From: Verrucomicrobiota bacterium
GTDB lineage: Bacteria > Verrucomicrobiota > Verrucomicrobiia > Chthoniobacterales > UBA10450
Direction of reading: 5' to 3'
Assembly (NCBI GenBank): GCA_003219995.1
Contig: QHRC01000051.1
Coordinates: forward strand, 1 to 12,807
Length of the DNA stretch: 12,807 nt
Below are positions 7,194 through 12,807 of the stretch, one piece after another. Each line of letters starts with the position of its first letter. The first letter of the stretch is position 1. Under the pieces are notes generated by a model, which ran no database searches, was not told the origin of the DNA, and saw nothing but the letters and a program-made list of their open reading frames with translations. Position numbers and translations under genes: made by a program.

Positions 7194-7216
7194 TTGCCTG
7201 CGTGTTTGTCAGGCAA
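7194..7216 (-). terminator. second, weaker inverted repeat after the PRC-barrel gene
   Basis: TTGCCTG (7194-7200) and CAGGCAA (7210-7216) pair around a 9-nt loop just beyond the stop of the minus-strand PRC-barrel gene. No T-run is evident, so it is at best a helper to the stronger hairpin beside it. Confidence 0.4.
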
Positions 7217-7225
7217 CGTAACTGA

Positions 7226-8227
7226 TTACTCTTGTTCCTCCGGTCCCTTGGGACTCGCGCTTGGTTCTGTTGTTCCTTCGGTAGCATGACGGCGCGAAGT
7301 TTTCTTGCGCTCGCCCGCCGGACTGCCGGTCGCTCCCGCAGCGGATTCCTCGGCCCCGCTCGGCGAAGTTGTTTCGGCATGATGCCGCGAGGAAGGTGTC
7401 GCGCTGGTCTTGGTTTTGCCGCTTGGCGATTCTCCAGGCGTCGCGGATTCGCCGGGGCTTGGAGCTTCACCGCGTGTCGGCGATTCACCACGCGTTGGAG
7501 ATCTACCTCGCGTTGCTCTTGGCGAAGGGGTTGCGCTCGCTCTCGCCGCGGGACTCGCGTATGCGGTCGCGCTCGGTGACGCAGTTACTGCTGGCGTCGC
7601 GGTTACTGCTGGCGTCGCGGTTACCGCTGGCGTCGCGGTTCCGCGAGGGGCGGTTAAAGCCGAAGCGGTAGGCATCGGAGTGGCGGTCGCGCTCGTGCTC
7701 GTGCTAGTCCCCGTGCTCGTCGCGCCCGTAGCGGTGGTGCTACCTCCTGTTACCGAAGTTCCAACGCCCACGCCGGCTTGTCCCGACACGCCGTAGTAGG
7801 AGTAAACATTGTTGATCCAACCGCTGCTCAAGTATTCGTCGATGCGCGCGTAGTCGAACGCGGGCGCGTTATAGATCCGTTCTCGATCAACTCGTACGGT
7901 CAAAACGCGCGGATCCGATGTGGTGGAGTAGATTGCCCAGGGAACGGCAACGGTTTTTGCCTGGCCAACTACGCGCGTGCCAGTGCCCCCGGTTGAAAGG
8001 ACGGTGTAGGCCATGCAGCCTGTATTGCGGTCAAGAACGACATCTTTGACTTCACCGATTTCCTCGCCTTGGGCGGTCTTGACTCTTGTACCAACGATCT
8101 TGCTCGCCTGCACATAACCGGTGCTGGTGCTCGTAGTAGTGCTGGTTGTCTGGGCTCTGGAATCGACTGGAGCCGCAGCCAAACCCAGAATGGCCAGCGT
8201 CGCTCCGAATAGAAGAGAAGTTTTCAT
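7226..8227 (-). CDS. Secreted PRC-barrel domain protein with Ser/Thr/Pro/Ala-rich tail
   Basis: 333 residues. The N-terminus MKTSLLFGATLAILGLAAAP is a signal peptide with probable cleavage after DSRA (residue 25). It has no lipobox Cys. Residues about 38-118 look like a PRC-barrel: SKIVGTRVKTAQGEEIGEVKD then VVLDRNTG, with a later VAVPW (93-97). A tyrosine-rich stretch follows (VYSYYGVSG, 141-149). From about residue 150 the protein is low complexity: Thr/Ser/Gly, then Ala/Thr/Pro with three ATPAVT-type units, then Arg/Gly/Glu/Ser/Pro repeats (PTRGES-like), ending in a charged EGTTEPSASPKGPEEQE tail. PRC-barrels occur in RimM, photosynthetic reaction-centre H subunits and many uncharacterised envelope proteins. 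The role here is unknown. It probably sits in the periplasm or at the surface. The ATG at 8227 is preceded by an AT palindrome and not by a clear ribosome-binding site. Confidence 0.75.
   Translation of the reverse strand: MKTSLLFGATLAILGLAAAPVDSRAQTTSTTTSTSTGYVQASKIVGTRVKTAQGEEIGEVKDVVLDRNTGCMAYTVLSTGGTGTRVVGQAKTVAVPWAIYSTTSDPRVLTVRVDRERIYNAPAFDYARIDEYLSSGWINNVYSYYGVSGQAGVGVGTSVTGGSTTATGATSTGTSTSTSATATPMPTASALTAPRGTATPAVTATPAVTATPAVTASPSATAYASPAARASATPSPRATRGRSPTRGESPTRGEAPSPGESATPGESPSGKTKTSATPSSRHHAETTSPSGAEESAAGATGSPAGERKKTSRRHATEGTTEPSASPKGPEEQE
7584..7637. repeat. three 18-bp tandem repeats in the PRC-barrel gene
   Basis: Units 7584-7601 and 7602-7619 are identical (GTTACTGCTGGCGTCGCG). 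The third, 7620-7637, differs by one base (C for T). They encode the ATPAVT units of the tail. The length is a multiple of three, so copy number can vary without breaking the frame. Confidence 0.85.
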
Positions 8228-8364
8228 ATGTTATATATAACGGACGGAAAAAGGTCCTGCGTTATTCAGAACCACCACGATTGCTTCGCTGCCGCATTGT
8301 CCGTTGGACGTGACAATTTTTTGCGGCTAACGACAGCAGCGCCGCAATGAGATTGAGTTTAGAA
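8228..8364. promoter_or_regulatory. intergenic region upstream of the PRC-barrel gene
   Basis: This 137-bp gap separates two minus-strand genes. Next to the ATG is a perfect 12-bp palindrome GTTATATATAAC (8230-8241). It could act as an AT-rich promoter core or regulator site, although it lies very close to the start codon. An inverted repeat TTGCGGC/GCCGCAA (8321-8327 and 8341-8347) lies just after the stop of the GT-C gene's neighbour side, with a T6 run to its left. On the minus strand that run is A-rich, so it is not a normal terminator for a minus-strand transcript. I see no gene here. Confidence 0.35.
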
Positions 8365-10200
8365 TTACAGACCCTCGGCGTGCGTATCGAGGTGCACATC
8401 GTAAGCGCGAGCCTGGTTCAGCGCTCGTAGCGCTTCCTGGCGGCGTCCGGATTTCGCCAACAGTCGGCTGAGCAGCTTCCAACTTTCTGCGCGATACCAT
8501 TCTCTTCGTAGGCAAGTCTGCAATTCAGCGATTGCTTGCGCGGTCGCGCCGCTCTCATCCAGCACTGTTACATAGCGTCTTTCGATCGACCAATTGGGCG
8601 GGCCGGTCCGCGCCGCGAGCCGCAGACGCAATAAATTCACTTGGCCCTCTTCCTTGTTTTTCAACACAGCAAGAAATTCGTGCGCTTGTGGTTCGACCAG
8701 CGGTATCTTTACTGCGCGCTGGAGTTGTTCGCGGGCAGCATTGAAATCGTTTTGTTTCAACGCGACCGCGGCCAGATTCAAGATCGCGAGCGGTTGCCCC
8801 GGCTCTTTGCGCAACGCCGTTTCGAAATGCGTCTTGGCCTCCTTCAGTTTTCCTTCATTGAGTTCGAGGTCACCGAGGTTGATCAACATTCGCGCGGAAT
8901 CTCCACCACTTGCAATCGTCCGTTCCAGAAATGTCCGTTGATCTTTCCAATCAAACGTCCGGAAAAATGTTCGAACGCCAAGAAATGCCAGCCATACGGT
9001 TAAGATGGAGATCGCTGCCAGACGTATTGTCGATCTTTGCCGCTCATTTTTGCCTTGAACGAACTCCGCGGCTTCAATTGCCGCCGCTAAAAAAAGAAAG
9101 GCCGTCGGCAGATAGAGCCAATGTTCCGCCACCGAGGCATTCCAAACGAGGATTCCGCTAAACGGCAAATAGCTGATGCCCGCGAGCACCAGACATGAAA
9201 ACACGGCGGGATTTCGTTTACGCCCGCGAACCATCCAGTAGGCCGCCGCGACGATGAGCAAGATCCCGAGAAGGGTTTGCAGTTCGCGCCAGGCGGCGGC
9301 AGTCAAGCTCGCAACACTAAAGCCACTCGGCTGAGTCTCAATGTTCCGATCCATGTGGAGATTGAGAGGAAATACGATCAGACCCGTATATTCTGCGAAA
9401 GATCGCGCCGCGAGGATCGGCCTCACCAGCGGTGACGGCGGCGTGCGTAAGACCGGCGGGGCGAAATGTTCCGCGGGAAGCCGCAAGCTCAAGTAAACGA
9501 CACCGGCGAAGACGACCACGACAGCGGTCTTCAAAGTCGCGACCCAGTTTTTTCTCAGCACAAACGCGGTCATCGCGAGCAGAAAAATAATCAAACCTGT
9601 TTCCTTGCTTAAGATGCTGAGAAGAAACGCAACGGTCGCCGCAACCAAAAAAAGCAAACCACTTCTCCCGGCCGCGCGGAGGCTTCGTAAGATCAAATAA
9701 AATCCAAGGAAACCGAAACCCGCAGCCAACGGATCGGCCCGTCCGGAAACATAAACAACGGCGGCGCTTTGGATGGGATGAATTGCCCAGGCCAGCGCGG
9801 CTGCAAAAGCGATTAGTCCGCGTCTTTCGGGCGCGATGCCAAATAGGAGAAGGAGTTCCTCGGCCAGAAAGAGAAATGCAATCGCGGCCGCAGCATGACA
9901 AATGATGCTGGTGAAATGATAGGGCATCGGCCGAAGCGCGAAGGCAGCGTACTCGAGCGTGTAGGTGATCCGCTGGATCGGACGGTAGAAATCTGAGGCC
10001 GTTGCATCGACGAATAAGAAATGGTTGAACCCTTCCGGAATGAGACGCCAGCTTCGAATCAATGGATCGCGTAAAACGAGGGCGGTGTCGTCCCAGACAA
10101 AACCATCTCGCAACGCCGGAGCATAGCTGATAAACACAGCCCCGGCGATGAGTAACACGGCAAAACTCTTCTTCACAAGAAATGAATTGGACAGAATCAA
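8365..10200 (-). CDS. Multi-pass membrane protein with C-terminal TPRs, TMTC/protein O-mannosyltransferase-like (GT-C fold)
   Basis: 611 residues. About ten hydrophobic segments between residues 12 and 410 are followed by a soluble TPR region (about 433-600). GT-C/TMTC-like marks are an Asp-Asp pair in the first extracytoplasmic loop (GFVWDDTALV, D37-D38), HPIQSAAVVYVSGRAD (141-156), SKETGL (198-203) and the AEHWLYLPT stretch (358-366). TPR-like units include NLGDLELNEGKLKEAKTHFE (441-460), then ILNLAAVALKQNDFNAAREQ. Proteins of this kind are predicted to transfer a sugar from a polyprenyl-phosphate donor to extracytoplasmic acceptors. Donor and acceptor are unknown here. The listed start is TTG 10200. 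GTG at 10176 is a plausible alternative, and it would widen the 24-bp gap to the divergent transpeptidase gene. Confidence 0.75.
   Translation of the reverse strand: MILSNSFLVKKSFAVLLIAGAVFISYAPALRDGFVWDDTALVLRDPLIRSWRLIPEGFNHFLFVDATASDFYRPIQRITYTLEYAAFALRPMPYHFTSIICHAAAAIAFLFLAEELLLLFGIAPERRGLIAFAAALAWAIHPIQSAAVVYVSGRADPLAAGFGFLGFYLILRSLRAAGRSGLLFLVAATVAFLLSILSKETGLIIFLLAMTAFVLRKNWVATLKTAVVVVFAGVVYLSLRLPAEHFAPPVLRTPPSPLVRPILAARSFAEYTGLIVFPLNLHMDRNIETQPSGFSVASLTAAAWRELQTLLGILLIVAAAYWMVRGRKRNPAVFSCLVLAGISYLPFSGILVWNASVAEHWLYLPTAFLFLAAAIEAAEFVQGKNERQRSTIRLAAISILTVWLAFLGVRTFFRTFDWKDQRTFLERTIASGGDSARMLINLGDLELNEGKLKEAKTHFETALRKEPGQPLAILNLAAVALKQNDFNAAREQLQRAVKIPLVEPQAHEFLAVLKNKEEGQVNLLRLRLAARTGPPNWSIERRYVTVLDESGATAQAIAELQTCLRREWYRAESWKLLSRLLAKSGRRQEALRALNQARAYDVHLDTHAEGL
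9028..9037 (-). repeat. dispersed 10-mer AAGATCGACA, copy 7
   Basis: Plus-strand TGTCGATCTT in the GT-C/TPR gene. The gene strand reads R-S-T-I (residues 389-392). The motif strand is AAAGATCGACAAT. Confidence 0.7.
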
Positions 10201-10224
10201 TAGAGTGCGCGTCTAAGTTTGGAA

Positions 10225-10986
10225 ATGTTTATGTCGATCTTGCCCGGGACTTTGGCTAGCGCGCTCATTTTCCTTACGAGCAACGTCCGTGCCGAGGGCC
10301 TCCCCGCTGATTGCACCCAGCTCATTCTCGCCATCGCACCCGATTGGAATTCGACCCGTGGAAAACTTCAACTGTTCGAACGGCCGCGCGGAGGCAATTG
10401 GCGCGCAGTCGCTGCTCCCGCCCCGGTTTTGTTCGGTAAAAATGGACTTGCGTGGGGAACTGGCCTCGCTGGGCAGAATGAGCGCGGTGTGCGAAAGAAA
10501 GAGCGCGACGGTCGTGCGCCAGCTGGCATTTTCAAAATCGGCGAAGTTTTTGGTTACGAATCGAATTTGCCGCCGGGCGGAGATTATCCATATCACCAGG
10601 TGACCGAAGCAGATGTTTGGAGCGACGATCCACGGTCGCCCAATTACAATCGCCACATTGTGATCGATCCGAAGAAGGCGCCCGACAATTATACACACGA
10701 AAAAATGCGCTCGGGCGATTTTGCTTATCACTGGCTCATCGAGATCCGGCACAATTCTGATCCGCCAATTCCTGGTGCTGGCAGCGCGATTTTTTTTCAC
10801 ATTCGCCGGGGAGTGAATCGGCCGACTACGGGATGCTCGACCATGGCAGAGCCCGACCTTGTGAGAATTATTATCTGGTTGCGAGCGTCGCGTTACCCAT
10901 GCTACGGCCTTTTGCCCGCCGCGGAATTTGAAAAGAAATGGCAAGCTTGGAACTTGCCTTCACCGAACACGTTTGCTTCCCAGTAA
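10225..10986 (+). CDS. Secreted L,D-transpeptidase-like (YkuD-fold) protein
   Basis: 253 residues from ATG 10225. A hydrophobic N-terminus ends in SNVRA (19-23), a likely signal peptidase site. The catalytic region is SAIFFHIRRG (187-196), then TTGCSTM (201-207), giving His192 and Cys204. This matches the His...Gly-Cys arrangement of the YkuD superfamily branch with a GC(S/T/V)xM motif. Upstream, DGRAPAGIFKIGEVFGY (95-111) is the usual substrate-loop strand with 'P-A-G-x-F'. Such enzymes make 3-3 crosslinks or anchor proteins to peptidoglycan; some members only hydrolyse or carboxylate related bonds, so the exact reaction is open. ATG 10231 has GGAAA five bases upstream and is an equally good start. 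TTG 10219 is possible. The last codons overlap a short hairpin at 10940-10958. Confidence 0.85.
   Translation: MFMSILPGTLASALIFLTSNVRAEGLPADCTQLILAIAPDWNSTRGKLQLFERPRGGNWRAVAAPAPVLFGKNGLAWGTGLAGQNERGVRKKERDGRAPAGIFKIGEVFGYESNLPPGGDYPYHQVTEADVWSDDPRSPNYNRHIVIDPKKAPDNYTHEKMRSGDFAYHWLIEIRHNSDPPIPGAGSAIFFHIRRGVNRPTTGCSTMAEPDLVRIIIWLRASRYPCYGLLPAAEFEKKWQAWNLPSPNTFASQ
10232..10241 (-). repeat. dispersed 10-mer AAGATCGACA, copy 8 (11-mer with T), on a start codon
   Basis: The plus-strand 11-mer ATGTCGATCTT begins with the ATG at 10231, a candidate start of the transpeptidase gene (M-S-I-L). The motif strand is GCAAGATCGACATAA. Confidence 0.7.
10940..10958. repeat. short hairpin inside the 3' end of the transpeptidase gene
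   Basis: GGCAAG/CTTGCC around CTTGGAA. It encodes part of the KWQAWNLP tail, which lies after the conserved domain. The sequence resembles the first stem at 3553-3568 on its minus strand (GCAAGCTGGAAAGCTTG), so the two may be copies of one small palindromic family. Confidence 0.4.
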
Positions 10987-11041
10987 TAGCCCTTCGTTGA
11001 TTCCAGCGGGCCTCTGGCTAGCTTCCAATGAGGTATTTCTC

Positions 11042-11341
11042 ATGCGAAAGCGTCCTAATCCTGATTCCGAAGCGAACATTCGCCGCATCGACACAAAACC
11101 TCGGGCAAAGAAACAGACGCACGGTTTTCAAGTTCATTTTCTTCGTGGAACTGCCGTATTGACAAAGATGTTTAGCGACACGCTCTATGGAGGAAAGGAA
11201 GCGGCAAGGCGAGCCGCGCGGAGCTTCAAGCGCACGGCCATGCGCGGTCTGCCCGAGCCCAGAATTGGGGGCTTTAAATCGACGAAGCGGCGGAAGGCGA
11301 CTAATCAGCGGATGCTGCGTCGACGACGAAAAAAATCGTAG
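11042..11341 (+). CDS. Small basic AP2-like protein
   Basis: 99 residues from ATG 11042, preceded by GAGGT with a 7-base spacer, the clearest Shine-Dalgarno in the window. It supports this start over an upstream in-frame ATG at 10928 that would overlap the transpeptidase gene. The core GFQVHFLRGTAVLTKMFSD followed by TLYGGKEAARRAARSFKR (about residues 27-64) looks like the three-strand-plus-helix AP2 domain. Bacterial relatives show 'G-W-x-V ... K-x-F-S-D ... Y-G-G-K-x-x-A-L-x-A-A'. The N-terminus and the C-terminal 30 residues are Arg/Lys-rich (LRRRRKKS at the end). Nucleic-acid binding is likely. The target is unknown. It ends 13 bp from the convergent rsmA stop. Confidence 0.6.
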   Translation: MRKRPNPDSEANIRRIDTKPRAKKQTHGFQVHFLRGTAVLTKMFSDTLYGGKEAARRAARSFKRTAMRGLPEPRIGGFKSTKRRKATNQRMLRRRRKKS

Positions 11342-11354
11342 AGAGCGTATGGCC

Positions 11355-12695
11355 CTAAGCGTGGTTTTTTTCCCGGTACGCCCTCCAGCATTCCATAAAT
11401 CCAGGAGCGAAATCCTCCGGTCGCGCTCCGATCCAGCCCTCGACGACGCTCTGAGTGAAAAAGGCCCCGGCTTCGATTTCGCTTCGGTTTGGCCTGAGTT
11501 CGCCGTCGAGTTGGCCGCGATAGAGCCAGATGAATTCCTGCCCGGTCCGTATTGACGCTGAGACCTTTACAACTTTTTCGAGCGGAACGTTGATCCCGAG
11601 CTCCTCCTCCAATTCGCGTTCGGCCGCTTCGTCATATCCTTCCCCGGCGGAGACGTGGCCGGCGGCGCTGGAGTCCCAGAGCAGGGGATGTCGATCTTTC
11701 CTGCGAGAACGTTTTTGCAGATAAACTTCGCCGGCGTCGTTGAAAATCAGAATATGAACTGCGCGATGACGCAAGTTATCCCCATGCACTTTGGAGCGGT
11801 AAGAGTATCGCAGAATGCGGTCCATTTCATCGACGACCGGAAAGCGTTCCTCCTGGCCGGCGCGGCGCGCTGGAACAGTTAAAGGCGAGATCTCGTTCGC
11901 AAGGCCGATCCACTGGTTCAGTGACAACTCTTCCGCGCGAGCTTTCGGATCGAAGCCCAGCTTAACGGCGGCCTGTTCCCAATCCGGGACGTGCGCACGC
12001 AGCAGTTTCTGTAATTGCTTTCTTCGTTGCGAAAAGCCGCGTCGCACCAGCTTCATGAATAGCGCGTCGTCGCGCTCGGGCAGTTCGAGAGGATCGCGCG
12101 GAGACATTCGCACCAAGGCAGAATCGACATCGGGTCGTGGAACAAAAACTGATGCCGGAATCGTGCGCAGATATTCCACGCGATGGTGCAATTGCACTCG
12201 CAAAGTGAGTGCTCCGTAGTCGCGTGAAGATGGCAAGGCAGAAAGGCGTAACGCCACTTCCTTTTGTAAAGTAAACAACGATAGCGATATAGGACTTGGA
12301 TAATTCAGAAACTTGAGCAGCAGCGGGCTGGAAATGTTGTACGGCAGATTGCCCATTAGCTTCACTCGCTTATTCGAAAAGAGCCTGGGCACATCAAAAT
12401 CCAGCGCGTCGATATTGCGTACTTCGAGGCGAGGATGGCGAAAGCGTTCGCGCAAAAAGTTTGCGAGTCGCGTGTCTTTCTCGATTGCGAGAACACGCGA
12501 ACCTTTCTCCAGCGCCAACTCTGTTAGTGCGCCCAATCCGGGACCGATCTCCACGACATAATCGCGCGGAGTTAATTCCGCTTGCTCAACAATCCACTCG
12601 GCAAGATTTTGATCGTGCAGAAAATTCTGGCCGAGCGTCTTGACCGGCGAGACACCGATCTCTCGAAGCGTTGCGCTGATCTGTGAGAGCTTCAT
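11355..12695 (-). CDS. rsmA: RsmA (KsgA) 16S rRNA dimethyltransferase fused to a Nudix hydrolase
   Basis: 446 residues. Residues 1-275 are a complete RsmA: LGQNFL (21-26), SAM loop VEIGPGLGALT (48-58), acidic IEKD (71-74), catalytic NLPYNISSPLL (116-126) and FVPRPDVDSALV (184-195). RsmA dimethylates two adjacent adenosines near the 3' end of 16S rRNA during 30S assembly. Residues about 285-446 are a full Nudix domain: 'VVDEMDR' start, LRHRAVHILIFN (308-319), LWDSSAAGHV (339-348), and the Nudix box G346-I368, which fits GX5EX7REUXEEXGU throughout (E352, R360-E361-L362, E364-E365). The Nudix part resembles YfcD/IDI-type proteins. Its substrate is unknown. The ATG at 12695 is two bases from a copy of the repeated 10-mer. 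No Shine-Dalgarno is seen. Confidence 0.9.
   Translation of the reverse strand: MKLSQISATLREIGVSPVKTLGQNFLHDQNLAEWIVEQAELTPRDYVVEIGPGLGALTELALEKGSRVLAIEKDTRLANFLRERFRHPRLEVRNIDALDFDVPRLFSNKRVKLMGNLPYNISSPLLLKFLNYPSPISLSLFTLQKEVALRLSALPSSRDYGALTLRVQLHHRVEYLRTIPASVFVPRPDVDSALVRMSPRDPLELPERDDALFMKLVRRGFSQRRKQLQKLLRAHVPDWEQAAVKLGFDPKARAEELSLNQWIGLANEISPLTVPARRAGQEERFPVVDEMDRILRYSYRSKVHGDNLRHRAVHILIFNDAGEVYLQKRSRRKDRHPLLWDSSAAGHVSAGEGYDEAAERELEEELGINVPLEKVVKVSASIRTGQEFIWLYRGQLDGELRPNRSEIEAGAFFTQSVVEGWIGARPEDFAPGFMECWRAYREKNHA
11689..11698 (-). repeat. dispersed 10-mer AAGATCGACA, copy 9 (11-mer with T)
   Basis: Plus-strand ATGTCGATCTT with the leading A at 11688. It lies in the Nudix part of the fusion, read as K-D-R-H (residues 333-336), yet another frame. 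Confidence 0.7.
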
Positions 12696-12697
12696 AT

Positions 12698-12707
12698 AAG
12701 ATCGACA
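12698..12707 (+). repeat. dispersed 10-mer AAGATCGACA, copy 10, intergenic beside the rsmA start
   Basis: ATAAGATCGACAATC lies two bases upstream of the rsmA ATG. It is the only copy fully outside a gene, and it occupies the position of a ribosome-binding site without resembling one. Confidence 0.7.
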
Positions 12708-12721
12708 ATCGCCCCTTGGAT

Positions 12722-12765
12722 TTCGCGGAAAACGCGAATTTGTTCACAAAAATGCTGTGAACAAA
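12722..12765. promoter_or_regulatory. two adjacent inverted repeats upstream of rsmA (candidate operator)
   Basis: TTCGCG/CGCGAA (12722-12738, 5-nt spacer) is followed directly by TTTGTTCACA/TGTGAACAAA (12739-12765, perfect 10-bp arms, 7-nt spacer). The second is long and AT-rich, as expected of a dimeric repressor site, and lies about 45-70 bp from the rsmA start. It could equally serve a gene to the right of the window. Confidence 0.5.
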
Positions 12766-12784
12766 ATACGCCGCAGAGCCGATC

Positions 12785-12793
12785 TTATTCACA
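12785..12793 (+). promoter_or_regulatory. DnaA-box-like nonamer
   Basis: TTATTCACA fits the relaxed DnaA-box consensus TTWTNCACA. The two arms of the neighbouring inverted repeat (TTGTTCACA on both strands) differ from it by one base. A single good box is expected by chance fairly often, so the call depends on the clustering. Confidence 0.3.
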
Positions 12794-12807
12794 AGTTATT
12801 CGATGGC

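Noticed and set aside
7232..7796. Plus-strand open frames with Gly/Val/Pro repeats opposite the PRC-barrel gene
   Set aside because: Their repeats mirror the tandem units of the real gene, which has a signal peptide and a PRC-barrel. There is no independent start signal or domain.
10928..11041. N-terminal extension of the AP2-like gene to ATG 10928
   Set aside because: It would overlap the transpeptidase gene in another frame. ATG 11042 has a good GAGGT site, and the extra 38 residues look like noise.
12586..12792. Minus-strand open frame covering the rsmA start and upstream region
   Set aside because: It shadows the rsmA N-terminus and crosses the inverted repeats. It has no recognisable content.
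1..12807. CRISPR array, tRNA/rRNA genes, insertion sequences, toxin-antitoxin or phage genes
   Set aside because: No regularly spaced direct repeats, tRNA cloverleaf, transposase or phage motifs were seen on either strand.

Overview
The window looks like part of a chromosome from a free-living, Gram-negative-type bacterium of moderate GC content. The gene repertoire is a TMTC-like TPR glycosyltransferase, a small AP2-like basic protein, an RsmA-Nudix fusion and a bacterial lipase-maturation-factor homologue. Together with weak Shine-Dalgarno signals, this fits a soil Verrucomicrobia (Chthoniobacterales-like) or a related PVC lineage. That assignment is inference from gene content; the window holds no rRNA or other phylogenetic marker. 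There are no tRNA genes, insertion sequences, integrases or CRISPR arrays.

Layout. Bases 1-113 are the last codons of a gene running in from the left (+). Next is a lipase maturation factor-family membrane protein (176-1702, +), which converges on a minus-strand pair. The upstream gene of that pair (3606-5801) is an Aas-type fusion of a PlsC acyltransferase and an acyl-activating AMP-binding domain. The downstream gene (1824-3542) is a second PlsC acyltransferase joined in frame to an alpha/beta hydrolase. Divergent from the pair is a Spinster-type MFS transporter (5849-7147, +), closed by a strong hairpin terminator. It converges on a secreted PRC-barrel protein with a long low-complexity tail (7226-8227, -). 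A multi-pass GT-C/TPR protein (8365-10200, -) is divergent from a secreted L,D-transpeptidase-like protein (10225-10986, +). A small basic AP2-like protein follows (11042-11341, +), and then a convergent rsmA-Nudix fusion (11355-12695, -). The right edge carries inverted repeats and a DnaA-box-like sequence.

How the genes may work together. The 1824-7147 block reads as a membrane-lipid turnover module. A lysophospholipid-type transporter (Spinster family) would bring in or flip lysolipid, the Aas-like enzyme would re-acylate it, and a second acyltransferase/hydrolase would remodel it. The analogy is with LplT-Aas of proteobacteria. The LMF-family protein next door adds to the lipid and lipase theme. 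The transpeptidase and the GT-C protein are envelope functions.

The most striking feature is not a gene. The 10-mer AAGATCGACA occurs ten times, six of them extended to AAGATCGACAT. Chance predicts roughly 0.02 copies of a given 10-mer on both strands. The copies are about 0.7-2.6 kb apart, lie on both strands, fall in several reading frames within unrelated genes, and twice sit at a start codon. This pattern resembles DNA uptake sequences of naturally competent bacteria, or another genome-wide recognition word. A second repeat class consists of double-hairpin palindromes. One 54-bp copy is read through in frame between the two domains of the acyltransferase-hydrolase.
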